The notes: generated by a model from the sequence alone, not told the origin. 13,098 bases of DNA from Promethearchaeota archaeon (GCA_014730295.1 WJIN01000201.1:1-13098), one strand, 5' to 3'; positions 1-7,892 are shown, counted from the stretch's first letter. Program-made: numbers and translations.

Positions 1-118
1 TATAATGTTTATCATAAGATTTTATCCTAAATACTACTAATTTTATATTTTTAGAAATAATTCTCAGTAATGAGATATAATCAATTTTATGTTTAAGTTT
101 TTAGTAATAAATATTATT

Positions 119-719
119 TTATGAGAACCGAGAATCTAATGGTTCACCACAATGCGGACAATGTTTTGATCTCTGCTTTATTTGCTCAATAGGAATAAAT
201 TCTTTCAATTTTTCTTCAAGATGATCATAAATATCTTCAAGCATGATATCTTCTATTGAAATGAGCTTTAACTTTCCTTTCTCATATAAATCTATTTTTT
301 TTTCCTTCCGTTCCATATAATCTTTCCCAAAATATCCCCAATACTCTATATAGATGTCAAATTCTGATAGATACCAATCATACATGATAGGATGCCCACG
401 AGCACGAATAGTATTTTCAAATTCATGGTCAATATTAAGGCAAGTTTAATGGTTATCGATGACTAATTCTCCCTTCGATCTGGTGATATCTCCTTCAAGA
501 CTTTTAAATTTCGTCGCGCACTGCGGAATAAATTTTCTCTTAATTTTTTCCAATAAAGCTGAATTATATAATAAACTATGGACAATAATAAGTATTCGCT
601 CTATTTTTTACAATTTTCAGAAGAATTTTCTTCAATAATTTCATTTTCTCTTTCCATACGTGAATATAAAAGTCATTAAAGGATTCAAATCCATTTTCAT
701 AAAAATTGGAACCATCCAT
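119..719 (-). pseudogene. Decayed PD-(D/E)XK-type nuclease gene with C-terminal CxxC
   Basis: The open part (385 down to 119) encodes 88 aa. The same reading frame continues upstream of its first ATG through a single TAA (complement of 446-448). The joined translation reads SKGELVIDNH, stop, TCLNIDHEFENTI, then a segment ending DIYIEYWGYFGKDYMERK and LKLISIEDI. This pattern (SKGE-x-hydrophobic-D/N, a YE-like element, D/E-x-YIEYWG, a K/R-rich helix, then LI-x-I) is that of PD-(D/E)XK nuclease domains of the Vsr/DUF559-like kind, with E of IEYWG as likely catalytic acid. The protein ends with one CPHCG knuckle. Further upstream, after a frameshift near 590-600, another frame gives KALIMDGSNFYENG and RANTYYCP, reminiscent of an NYN/PIN-like domain start (ATG at 719). 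Seen: one stop and one frame change. Inferred: a former protein of about 200 aa, now broken. The nuclease assignment is fairly good, the NYN-like part weak. Confidence 0.55.
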
Positions 720-1200
720 GATAAGAGCCTTCTGGGTTAATTTTGAATCATCACTTCTCTAATATTATATATAAACGAGATATAGGCAAATCTCCTAATA
801 ACTTTCCCTATATGTCCTTTTATAACCAAAAATAATATTTTTAAAATTTAAGACCTTTTTCCGATATTAGTAAAGTAGGTATAATCAACGCAGATCATGT
901 TATAATAAATTTTTGATGAGATAACTGAAATTTGAGGTTATGGAAATTTCCAGATTTGTATGGATTTGAAGTTTTGGAAGCCAGATTTAGCTCAATATTT
1001 AAATAATATCATTTTTACTGATATTATATATATTCTATAAGACTGTATCTTTGACAGGATGGTATAAGTTTGTCAAATTATATTTATAGTAAAAATATGG
1101 AATGGATTTTTGCTTCATAAACTCAAGTAATTTCTCATTCCATTTTTAGGAAATATTAAGCTAAAATTAAATAAAATAAAAAAAAACAAATTTTCAAAAT
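720..1200. other. Non-coding stretch
   Basis: No open frame of coding character is visible on either strand. Very AT-rich. The only notable structure is the inverted repeat at 1003-1027, listed separately. A short stretch around 1096-1170 contains two imperfect copies of a TGGAAT/ATTCCA element but no convincing hairpin. Confidence 0.5.
1003..1027. repeat. Perfect inverted repeat, 9-bp arms
   Basis: ATAATATCA (1003-1011) and TGATATTAT (1019-1027) are perfect complements separated by the 7-nt spacer TTTTTAC. It lies about 190 bp before the small Cys-rich ORF at 1215. It could be a regulator site or a chance AT-rich palindrome; nothing nearby decides this. Confidence 0.3.
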
Positions 1201-1206
1201 AGGAGG
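1201..1206 (+). promoter_or_regulatory. Strong Shine-Dalgarno sequence
   Basis: AGGAGG is followed 8 nt later by TTG (1215) and two codons further by GTG (1221), both in frame with the small Cys-rich ORF. It is the clearest Shine-Dalgarno in the window and argues that the interrupted ORF downstream is, or recently was, translated. Confidence 0.55.
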
Positions 1207-1214
1207 AAAAAAAC

Positions 1215-1412
1215 TTGTCAGTGGGAAAAACCAATAACAAAAATCAAAACTCAAATAATGAGAAAAACGGAATTATATATATCTGTGAAAAGTGTGACTG
1301 AGTATATAGAACTATGAACAATGCGCAAAAGAATCTTCAAGGAGACTTAATCTGTTCTGAAGATGGAAAGAAACTTTTGAAATATAAAAGAATAGAGCAA
1401 AATAAAAAATGA
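1215..1412 (+). pseudogene. Small Cys-rich (zinc-ribbon/Dx-like) ORF with internal TGA
   Basis: Reading from TTG 1215 (or GTG 1221) gives a 65-residue product with one internal TGA at codon 29 (1299-1301) and a TGA end at 1410-1412. The N-terminus is Asn/Lys-rich. The core reads IYICEKCD-TGA-VYRTMNNAQ, then LICSEDGKKLLKYK: a CxxC knuckle, a hydrophobic residue expected after the Asp, and a further Cys about 23 residues on. The spacing is like small rubredoxin/desulforedoxin-fold or zinc-ribbon proteins, but only three Cys are visible. It sits 33 nt before the HNH gene and could have been cotranscribed with it. The TGA is most simply a Trp codon turned to stop (TGG to TGA). Selenocysteine recoding is the less likely alternative. 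Function unknown. Confidence 0.45.
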
Positions 1413-1445
1413 AGACAAAAATAAGAAAAACTAAAATCGAAGAAG

Positions 1446-2717
1446 ATGGATAATTATAGAGAGCTTTTGGAAAATATTTTAGATAAAATTCGAAATTTTG
1501 AAGAGATCGAAAAAACCATAAATGATGTCAATAATCAGCTTAAAAATATCAAATATAAAGATTTGGAAATTAAATCAGATGGATATAAGTTTATAAAATC
1601 TACATTAGAAGCTTATAGAAAATACCATAAACAAGAACTCTTATCTATCAAAGTAAAAGACCTCCAAAAAGCAGTTAAAATCCAAGAAAAAATATTATCA
1701 GAGATTTATGAATATATGCTTAGAAATAAAGAGAATTTGATATTAAAAATTGAGGAATGGGAAACGCTTAAAAAAAGAGTTCTTGAATATAACAAATCAA
1801 ATTGGCAACCGATTAAAGATTTAGTTGAAAAGCTTTCCAACCGCTATATTGCAGATGGTTTTAAAAATAAAGCAATTATCATCTATTGGAAAGAGGAGAA
1901 CTACAGAGAAGCAGCGGAGCAAGGATTCAATTATTATTTCAATTCGAATCAACAAGACTTACATTCTGTTATGATTGATGGGGATGTATTTACTGTAACG
2001 AAATTTGGATCAGAAATAAAGTTAACTTCACATCTAAAAGTAAGTCATAGATCATACAATAATGAGAATTATAAACATGGAAAGTATAGAATCTGGGCTG
2101 ACGAGAATGACACTTATTATTATGCCCTAAGCGAAAATCCCAATTTTATTCCAATTTTAAATCAGTTAAATTCACTAAACCCCAAACACGGTGATGATGC
2201 AGTAAAATGGGCACAAGCTTTTCAATCTGTAAGGACGATTACCAATGATAAGGATATAGAAAAAATCAAAGATTTTACGGGATCTTTAAAAATTCACGAA
2301 AATTCGCGAACTATTATCCAAGAATGGGAGGATATGCAAGAATTAGAAGACTCAATTGAAGAAAGTTATGAAGATCTAAGTGAGAGTGAGCTAAAAAAAA
2401 AGATTAACTTGCGAAATAATGGTGAACCTAAAAAAATCACTTCAAAGCGCACTATTTATTCTCGGGATCCACTCATTAAGGTATATGCTAAAAAAAGAGC
2501 GGGTGGAATTTGTGAATGCTGCGGAGAAAAAGCTCCTTTTCAAAATGAAGATGGAAAACTCTATTTAGAAACGCATCATTTAATTCCACTTTCAAATGGT
2601 GGCAAAGACCTACCTGAAAATGTCGCTGCTGTTTGTCCAAATTGTCATAGAGCTTTACACCATTCTAAAGATCGCGAAAAATTAAAAAAGGAAATACTAA
2701 CGAGTTTGGAAATATGA
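1446..2717 (+). CDS. Coiled-coil protein with C-terminal McrA-type HNH endonuclease domain
   Basis: A 423-aa predicted DNA endonuclease. Residues 1-110 are Lys/Glu-rich and predicted helical/coiled coil. Residues 120-290 form a mixed region I do not recognise, containing aromatic and beta-rich stretches around 175-225. An acidic linker lies at 290-320. Residues 340-410 are a standard HNH module: RDPLIKVYAKKRAGGICECC, Cys356/Cys359 as the first zinc knuckle, LETHH with His377-His378 as the ββα catalytic signature, Asn392, then CPNCHRALHH with Cys397/Cys400 and His401/His405. All zinc ligands and the general-base His are present, so it should be active. The family includes McrA-like modification-dependent nucleases and many stand-alone restriction/defence nucleases. 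The N-terminal part probably supplies target choice, but its specificity cannot be read here. The start ATG has only a weak purine stretch before it. No dedicated partner is intact next to it; the ORF at 1215 is broken. Confidence 0.85.
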   Translation: MDNYRELLENILDKIRNFEEIEKTINDVNNQLKNIKYKDLEIKSDGYKFIKSTLEAYRKYHKQELLSIKVKDLQKAVKIQEKILSEIYEYMLRNKENLILKIEEWETLKKRVLEYNKSNWQPIKDLVEKLSNRYIADGFKNKAIIIYWKEENYREAAEQGFNYYFNSNQQDLHSVMIDGDVFTVTKFGSEIKLTSHLKVSHRSYNNENYKHGKYRIWADENDTYYYALSENPNFIPILNQLNSLNPKHGDDAVKWAQAFQSVRTITNDKDIEKIKDFTGSLKIHENSRTIIQEWEDMQELEDSIEESYEDLSESELKKKINLRNNGEPKKITSKRTIYSRDPLIKVYAKKRAGGICECCGEKAPFQNEDGKLYLETHHLIPLSNGGKDLPENVAAVCPNCHRALHHSKDREKLKKEILTSLEI

Positions 2718-2805
2718 ATTTCCATTGAGATGATTTCAAATGTCTAAATCAAAAAAAACACATAAATTGGTAGCAGCAAACCTTAAGGATGAATATAAAT
2801 TTCTA

Positions 2806-2841
2806 CTAATCCTTCACTCCTTTAGAATATTTAAGGATTAG
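2806..2841 (+). terminator. Hairpin followed by T-rich run after the HNH gene
   Basis: CTAATCCTT (2806-2814) and AAGGATTAG (2833-2841) are perfect 9-bp inverted arms around an 18-nt loop. A pyrimidine-rich tract (ATACTTTTCTCTTTT) follows directly. It lies about 90 bp after the HNH stop codon. Archaeal termination depends mainly on the T-tract, so the hairpin may or may not matter. Confidence 0.35.
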
Positions 2842-2895
2842 ATACTTTTCTCTTTTAAACAATCAAAAGAAATCATATCTCCAAGAAAGATTATA

Positions 2896-3096
2896 ATGAA
2901 AAAGATCCACAGAAGAGAATTCATGGAATATTTTAGGTCTACCCAATTCGACAATGAATTGACTGTCGACGATAAGATTGAGATTTTTACCCAATGTCTG
3001 GCATATATTCCAGACAATTTCATTGAGATTATCAACGAGATTCTCTCAGACTACAGTCAAGAGTATAGGGTTTGTAAATGTCAGCCTATAGACTAA
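2896..3096 (+). CDS. Hypothetical 66-aa protein
   Basis: The reading frame is open and has a coding-like mix of charged and hydrophobic residues. The N-terminus is basic (MKKIHRREFMEYF), the centre amphipathic-helical (DKIEIFTQCLAYIPDNF, then IEIINEILSDYS), and the C-terminus ends in VCKCQPID with a CxC pair. No domain is recognised. There is no clear Shine-Dalgarno and it stands alone among relics, so it may itself be the surviving part of a larger gene; the in-frame stop just upstream is at 2839-2841. GC and codon choice look closer to the intact genes than to the flanking non-coding DNA, which is the main reason to list it. Confidence 0.35.
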   Translation: MKKIHRREFMEYFRSTQFDNELTVDDKIEIFTQCLAYIPDNFIEIINEILSDYSQEYRVCKCQPID

Positions 3097-3366
3097 TTTT
3101 TATATAGCTCGGAGCTAAGAAATTATTATTAAGGATTTATTTAGAAATGGATGATAAAACACAGCGTTAATATAAAATTAATTCATATGACATAAGGACA
3201 CAAAGATTTGAGGAAATAGGACTTTTAGATTTAAAACATATGATTTAAGTTATTCACTAAATTTAGATTATTCTTATATGAGTAAAATTAATTGTGGAGA
3301 TCCAAACTTGCAAATATAATATTTAAATAATCCTACCTTTTTTATTGTCTAATATTGCTGTTTTAA
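3097..3366. other. Non-coding stretch with possible gene scraps
   Basis: No intact gene. A plus-strand frame at 3147-3248 reads MDDKTQR, TAA, then YKINSYDIRTQRFEEIGLLD, which looks coding-like but is interrupted at codon 8 and only 33 codons long. A small perfect palindrome, TAGCTC-G-GAGCTA, sits at about 3107-3119. Nothing else is supported. Confidence 0.35.
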
Positions 3367-3516
3367 CGGCAATTAAGACATTATATTCTCTCTAAGCATC
3401 CAAAATTAAGTCAATCTGAAATTGAACGGATTGTTGACTGGTTAGATGACCTTACAGTCGTAAGCACAACACACGCTTTTTGGAAAGCTTATAAAATTAT
3501 GCGGAAATTCTTATAG
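3367..3516 (+). pseudogene. Fragment resembling the C-terminal half of a PIN-domain toxin
   Basis: A 49-codon open stretch without a start codon reads KHPKLSQSEIERIVDWLDDL, then TVVSTTHAFWKAYKIMRKFL before TAG. The 'rP-K-hydrophobic-S-x-x-E-I-E-x-hydrophobic' run followed by a Val-rich strand is how the helix α3-α4/strand region of COG1569-type PIN toxins commonly looks. The preceding frame (about 3330-3390, IAVLTAIKTLYSL) may be its missing upstream part after a frameshift. The catalytic Asp residues of a PIN domain are not present in this scrap. Identity is tentative; that it is a broken coding relic is more certain than the family. Confidence 0.3.
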
Positions 3517-3539
3517 ATGTTTCTAAAAAAAAAAGATTC

Positions 3540-3805
3540 TTAATCATTTATTAATAAAATGGGGTGGCCGTCCAGGAGGAGATTGAGAACCATTCCTTCT
3601 AATCCCTCTTCATTCAAAAAGCTTAACCATGTTTGAATTGTTTTTTTCGACTTTTTCATCAATTCTGCAATAATGGTACAATTTTTGACCTCAAGCATTA
3701 AAAATAGCACATGATAGCGTTCTTTAAGCTTAGAATTCCTTTCTTCCTTTTAGAGCTGAGGGTATTATGTTCGGGAGAATTCTGCATAATTTGAAGTTTT
3801 TTCAT
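3540..3805 (-). pseudogene. N-terminal remnant of an IS630-type transposase
   Basis: On the minus strand an ATG at 3805 begins MKKLQIMQNSPEHN. After a frame change near 3750 the reading continues EERNSKLKERYHVLFLMLEV, then TIIAELMKKSKKTIQTWLSF and LNEEGLEGM, ending HPILLIND and TAA at 3542-3540. The 'eER-x-x-L-K-x-R-hydrophobic… I-A-x-L-x-x-S-x-x-T-I-x-x-W-L-x-x-F-x-x-E-G-L-x-G-hydrophobic' order is the N-terminal helix-turn-helix of IS630/Tc1-like transposases. The GRP-x-L element that follows in the family is degraded to GHPILL. The DDE catalytic domain is wholly absent, so this is a dead scrap. No terminal inverted repeats were recognised beside it. Confidence 0.6.
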
Positions 3806-4033
3806 ATAAGAAAACGCTTATTCCTTCTTAATCTAAGGGGTGATATATAGATGATAAGAACAAAAATTAAAACGCGTGTGCTACTTAAGGCGTCATAAAT
3901 ATTATAAATCCAGATCTTTTTTTCCTATTGAATGATTGATTTGATATTTTATTCAGCGAATCTTTTTATAATACCCTTTATATGGAAAAATTAGGAAGAT
4001 AAATGTATAAATATCTAAAACAATGGGAAGAAA
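3806..4033. other. Non-coding stretch before the membrane-protein gene
   Basis: No coding frame of note. The TATA-like AT-rich stretch TTTTTATAATACCCTTTATA (3962-3981) lies about 55-70 bp before the ATG at 4034 and could contain its promoter. A GGGAAG purine run precedes that ATG and may act as a weak ribosome binding site. Confidence 0.35.
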
Positions 4034-5899
4034 ATGTCAAAAAAGATCATTAATCCATTTAGTATTTTAATAAAAGCAATATCCGTGATTTTTTTAATAT
4101 TATCTATTATAATTCCTTGGGATAATCTAAATTCAGAATATCTGAATAATATCGGTTTGTCAATAATATATTATTTGTTAATATTATACATTATCGGGGT
4201 AATTGCAAGTTATCTTGGGATATTAAAAGCCAATTTTTCAATTTTGGTTGAATTTAGTGGTCTTTTGTTGAGTAGTGCTTCCTTAGGATTCCATTTTGTA
4301 TTAGTTTTGATGATAGATTTATCTAGTCCCTCTGTTGCTATTATAATAGAAATTGGTTTTTACTTTGCCATAGCGACGTTGCTTTTGATTATTATAGAAA
4401 GATTAATGAGAAAGACTGTTTTTCAACCTGTTTATTGTAAGATTAAAGAAAAAGTCCAAAAGAAAAAGAAGGTAGAAGAGAACGAACAAATAATCACAGA
4501 AAAAAAAGAGGAGAGAAAGGAACAAGAAAGAAAAAAAGTTGACGAAGAAAAGAAAATAATGGAAGAAGTAGCAACATTAGAACAGAATAAAATAAGAAAA
4601 TTATTAGAGCGAAAAGAAGAATTGTTAGTAAAAAAAGATAATAAACTAAAAGAGAAAGAGGACCGAATAAAAGAATTAGAGAAGAGATTAAAGCAACAAG
4701 AAAAAGGAATATCAAGAGAAAAACAGAGAAAAACTCTAAAAACAGAAAAGATAATCAATAATTATAGTATAATCATGAAAATCTGCGCAATAACTATATT
4801 TTTGCTTTCTCTACTTTTCATTGTCCCTAATTCAGATTTGAGTGAATTTAGTGATATCAGCAAAGTATACATTAGCATTATGTTTTGGTTGGTATCTATA
4901 GGAATTTTATTTAGTTTTTTTGGAGTGATTAACAATAAGTCCTTTTCTAAAATTGAAAAATATGCTCTAAATTTATCTCTCTTCGCCATCATCGTTATTA
5001 TTTTAGTCCAATTTATACATAGCTTTTTAAAATCTACGAGAAATATAAATTTAGACATTGGATTTTATTTGATCTATATTTCACTTATCCTTTTATATTT
5101 AGATGTTTTTGTTGTTAGAAAATATTATCATGATAAGCTAAAGAAAGAGCCTGAGAAAAAAGAAAAACAACAACCACTAATTTTAAATTGGGAAAATAGA
5201 GTCGAAACAAAGGCAGACTTTCCCGAAAGATGGGCGATGATTTTTGGTGAAAAGCCATCCGAAGAGGAGAATTTCAAACATTTCAAAGAATTCGAAATTG
5301 AAAAACCAATTTCTACTTATCATCCAAATTATTTTCATCAATTAATCCTAAATGAAATTGAGAATAAAGGATATCGGATTGAAAAGTCTGAGAAACCCAT
5401 CAAAGAAGAAGGAGATTCGTATCAATTTCAAGATTTAAGAGGATTAATCAAAGGGAGTATAAAAGTCCAAACTGAAGGAGAGTTAAAATTATTAAAATCA
5501 CCAATATTAGTGATAGGTATCACTTTTCTAATATTGTCTGGAATACTAATTGTAACAAATATATTATTAGAAAACTTCTCGATAATACATTTTCTTATTA
5601 CATTAGTAATTTTCGTCCCATTTTCATTGATATTCATTATTTTTTATTTAGTAAAATCCCTCCAGCAGTCTATATTAAGTAATGTAGGATATACAAATAT
5701 TTATATCCTTGAACAAGGGAGCGCATATTACGGAAGAGAATATAAGGGAATAGACTCTGAAGAAGTACAAAAGGCTATTCAAAATCCGGCTATTGGATTC
5801 AAAATAACGCTTTCCTTCGCTACAAGCGTTAAAATGATGGACATAGAGGATGCAAAGAGAGATCTAGACGCTATTGTAGAAAAAATCCCTTTATTATAA
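4034..5899 (+). CDS. Multi-pass membrane protein with duplicated four-helix unit and central coiled coil
   Basis: A 621-aa integral membrane protein of unknown function. Membrane unit A (about residues 8-122) has four hydrophobic helices; a Lys/Glu-rich coiled coil follows (about 135-240). Membrane unit B (about 244-361) again has four helices. The cytosolic-looking segment 365-485 includes PERWAMIFGEKPSEEE and HPNYFHQLILNEIENKGYRI. A third pair of helices (about 489-511 and 518-542) and an 80-residue soluble tail complete it. Units A and B look homologous: IEIGFYFAIATLLLI in A matches LDIGFYLIYISLILL in B, and both start with K-x-hydrophobic-FLxLS followed by Pro. No catalytic motif or transporter signature is visible. 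It stands alone, bounded by decayed DNA upstream and a T-run hairpin downstream. It could be a lineage-specific envelope or membrane-organising protein, or a membrane-linked defence effector; nothing in the sequence decides this. Confidence 0.75.
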   Translation: MSKKIINPFSILIKAISVIFLILSIIIPWDNLNSEYLNNIGLSIIYYLLILYIIGVIASYLGILKANFSILVEFSGLLLSSASLGFHFVLVLMIDLSSPSVAIIIEIGFYFAIATLLLIIIERLMRKTVFQPVYCKIKEKVQKKKKVEENEQIITEKKEERKEQERKKVDEEKKIMEEVATLEQNKIRKLLERKEELLVKKDNKLKEKEDRIKELEKRLKQQEKGISREKQRKTLKTEKIINNYSIIMKICAITIFLLSLLFIVPNSDLSEFSDISKVYISIMFWLVSIGILFSFFGVINNKSFSKIEKYALNLSLFAIIVIILVQFIHSFLKSTRNINLDIGFYLIYISLILLYLDVFVVRKYYHDKLKKEPEKKEKQQPLILNWENRVETKADFPERWAMIFGEKPSEEENFKHFKEFEIEKPISTYHPNYFHQLILNEIENKGYRIEKSEKPIKEEGDSYQFQDLRGLIKGSIKVQTEGELKLLKSPILVIGITFLILSGILIVTNILLENFSIIHFLITLVIFVPFSLIFIIFYLVKSLQQSILSNVGYTNIYILEQGSAYYGREYKGIDSEEVQKAIQNPAIGFKITLSFATSVKMMDIEDAKRDLDAIVEKIPLL

Positions 5900-5900
5900 C

Positions 5901-5919
5901 TTTTTTTGTAGCAAAAAAA
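5901..5919 (+). terminator. T-run/A-run hairpin immediately after the membrane-protein stop
   Basis: TTTTTTTG (5901-5908) and CAAAAAAA (5912-5919) are perfect 8-bp arms around TAG, one base after the stop codon. The seven-T run alone fits an archaeal oligo-T terminator, and the symmetry would let it work on both strands. Confidence 0.45.
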
Positions 5920-6145
5920 TTTACCTTTATTTGATTCTGGAAGTTTGTATGGTAAGGTTTGTAAATGTTAACTTTTGGAGTATTTACTATAACAATTATT
6001 ATCAATTCTTTTTAATTATAAGATGATTTCAATTACTATATTTCAAAATTAGTTAGGAAAATCACAATAAATTCTTAGAGAGCCAATATTTTAATATTTA
6101 GGTAGGTAAATTAAACATACAAACAGTCAAAAAATTTAGATCAGT

Positions 6146-7282
6146 ATGAGTAATAGCAAAGACGCTTTCATTAATCCACGAATGTTGAAATGGGCAAGGG
6201 AAGAAAGTGGATTTTCTTTGGAAGAGGCTGCAAAATCCTATATGAGTCCTGAGAAGCTCGAAAGGGCTGAAAGGGGGGAAGAAAAGCTAACCTTCAAGCA
6301 ATTTCTGACTATTGCGAATAGGTATAAGCGTCCGCCTGCCTTCTTCTATTTAGAAAGACCTCCGCCTGAAAAATTCTTCAAAAATGATTTCAGAACAATA
6401 GAGTCCGAAAGAGTAAAATTTACACCAATACTTAGGGATGAGATACAAAAGATTAAGGAAAAACGATTACTCGCCGTTCGATTCCAAGATTACGACAGAG
6501 AATATGATTACTCCTATATTTCTTCTATTACTTTGAACCAAAATCCAGAATCCGTTGCAAATAAAATATTGCAAGTAGTAAATTTAGATATGGTGGAGAG
6601 AGAAAAGTGGAATAACAAATATGATGCGTTTAATGAATGGAAGCAAAGATTTGAAAATATAGGAATTCTAATTTTTCAAATATCTGATATTGATATTAAT
6701 GAGATGCGTGGTTTTTCAATTCCTGAAATACCTTATCCAAGTATTATCCTTAATAGAAGCGATAGTGTCCTTGGAAGAATTTTTACATTAATCCATGAAT
6801 TTTGTCATTTAATGTTGAAGAAGGGAGGTATATGTACCTTAAAACCGGAGGATGAAATACATTTTGAGATAGAAAGATTCTGTAATGCGGCTACTGGAGC
6901 AGCTTTAGTCCCGAAAAACGCACTCTTTAAAATAAAAGGAGTAAAAAGAGTAGATGTTCCCAAAAACTGGGAGGAAACTGAACTAAACCGATTAAAACGT
7001 GTTTTCTGGGTCAGTAAAGAAGTTATACTCCGTAGATTTCTAACCTTGCAAAAAACCAGCAGAGAATTTTACAATGAAAAAAGAAAAGAATGGCAAGGAT
7101 TACCAAAGCCTACTCAAGCAGGAGGTCCGGCTCATTATAAAAAAATCTTAACAGGATATTCTCGAAATTATATAAATATTGCTTTGAATGCGATGCGTAA
7201 TGGAAAAATTACCCTCCATGATCTTTCCTATTATTTGGATATGAATTTAAAACACTTATCAAAGTTAGAAGAAAATTTATAG
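6146..7282 (+). CDS. XRE-family HTH / ImmA-IrrE family metallopeptidase
   Basis: A 378-aa two-domain regulator. Residues 9-70 are an XRE-type DNA-binding helix-turn-helix (MLKWAREESGFSLEEAAKSY, then YKRPPAFFYLERPPPE, the usual 'RPPAFFF' join to the peptidase part). Residues 165-255 hold the zinc peptidase: HEFCH with His217, Glu218 and His221, and the helix EIERFCNAATGAALVP supplying Glu243 as likely third ligand. All three zinc ligands are kept. The C-terminal 100 residues (SREFYNEKRK onward, including a second helix-turn-helix-like end) match the long COG2856 architecture. Family members such as ImmA and IrrE cleave repressors or partner proteins; XRE-COG2856 proteins are common antitoxins. 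The gene lies 13 bp before the DUF4411 gene, so the two are almost surely cotranscribed, and it probably represses this operon. Translation starts without a clear Shine-Dalgarno. Confidence 0.88.
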   Translation: MSNSKDAFINPRMLKWAREESGFSLEEAAKSYMSPEKLERAERGEEKLTFKQFLTIANRYKRPPAFFYLERPPPEKFFKNDFRTIESERVKFTPILRDEIQKIKEKRLLAVRFQDYDREYDYSYISSITLNQNPESVANKILQVVNLDMVEREKWNNKYDAFNEWKQRFENIGILIFQISDIDINEMRGFSIPEIPYPSIILNRSDSVLGRIFTLIHEFCHLMLKKGGICTLKPEDEIHFEIERFCNAATGAALVPKNALFKIKGVKRVDVPKNWEETELNRLKRVFWVSKEVILRRFLTLQKTSREFYNEKRKEWQGLPKPTQAGGPAHYKKILTGYSRNYINIALNAMRNGKITLHDLSYYLDMNLKHLSKLEENL

Positions 7283-7295
7283 TCCATTATTTCAT

Positions 7296-7796
7296 ATGTC
7301 AATCCAAACTAGGTTAGGCAAATTATATCCCAATGCAAAATATAGCTTTGATACAGATACCTATATCTCTATTTGGAGATATCATTATTCCCCCGATGTT
7401 TTCCCCTCATTATATGAAAATTTAACTGAAATAATTGAACGAGGAGTTATTAAATCAACATATCCAGTATTAATTGAATTAGAAAGGCAAAGAGATGAAA
7501 TATATGATTATTTTAGTAATTTTGAGTTATTATTTGTCGAACCCACAGAGGAGGAGCAAAAATTTGTAAATTATTTAACCAATCATCATGATTTTGATAA
7601 ATGGGGAGGAGGCGATAGTGAAAAACATTATGCGGATCCTTTTGTGGTAGCTTTGGCTAAAATTCATGACTTAAAAGTGGAGACTTATGAGACTAGAAAT
7701 AACCTTAATTCAATAGGAAGAGCTTGTGAACTCCTAAATGTTGAGATTTGCAGATTTATTGATTTTTTAAGATATGAAGATCTCATTTTTCGATAA
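7296..7796 (+). CDS. DUF4411 family PIN-fold protein, probable toxin
   Basis: A 166-aa protein matching DUF4411, a PIN-like nuclease family usually encoded directly behind an XRE/ImmA-IrrE gene, as here. Strand 1 reads KYSFDTDTYISIWRYHY with Asp19/Asp21 as first metal ligand. VLIELER carries Glu61/Glu63. YADPFVVALAKIHD carries Asp114 in the position of the conserved PIN 'D-x-x-hydrophobic-x-A' helix. A later strand has VETYE (Glu129/Glu132), followed by IGRACELLNVEICRFIDFLR, the family's typical end. The acidic set expected for Mg-dependent RNA cleavage is therefore present, apart from the last position, which is Glu rather than Asp. Inferred role: the RNase toxin of a two-gene toxin-antitoxin unit, held in check by the upstream protein. 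Activity has not been shown for this family as far as I know, so the toxin label rests on context and fold. Confidence 0.82.
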   Translation: MSIQTRLGKLYPNAKYSFDTDTYISIWRYHYSPDVFPSLYENLTEIIERGVIKSTYPVLIELERQRDEIYDYFSNFELLFVEPTEEEQKFVNYLTNHHDFDKWGGGDSEKHYADPFVVALAKIHDLKVETYETRNNLNSIGRACELLNVEICRFIDFLRYEDLIFR

Positions 7797-7892
7797 TTAA
7801 ATGAATTTTAGGCTTGACATAAGTAAATCAAATTAATTCGTATGATCTTTATAAATAAAATCCAAGGCTCAAAACTATATATAATATATAAA

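Noticed and set aside
4432..4758. Minus-strand ORFs rich in Phe and Ser opposite the membrane-protein gene
   Set aside because: They are the complement of the Lys/Glu-rich coiled-coil segment; low-complexity hydrophobic strings of this kind are a usual shadow effect.
3068..5969. The 13-mer GGTTTGTAAATGT present near 3069 and again near 5956
   Set aside because: Only two copies, no shared flanks and no obvious role; compatible with chance in AT-rich DNA.
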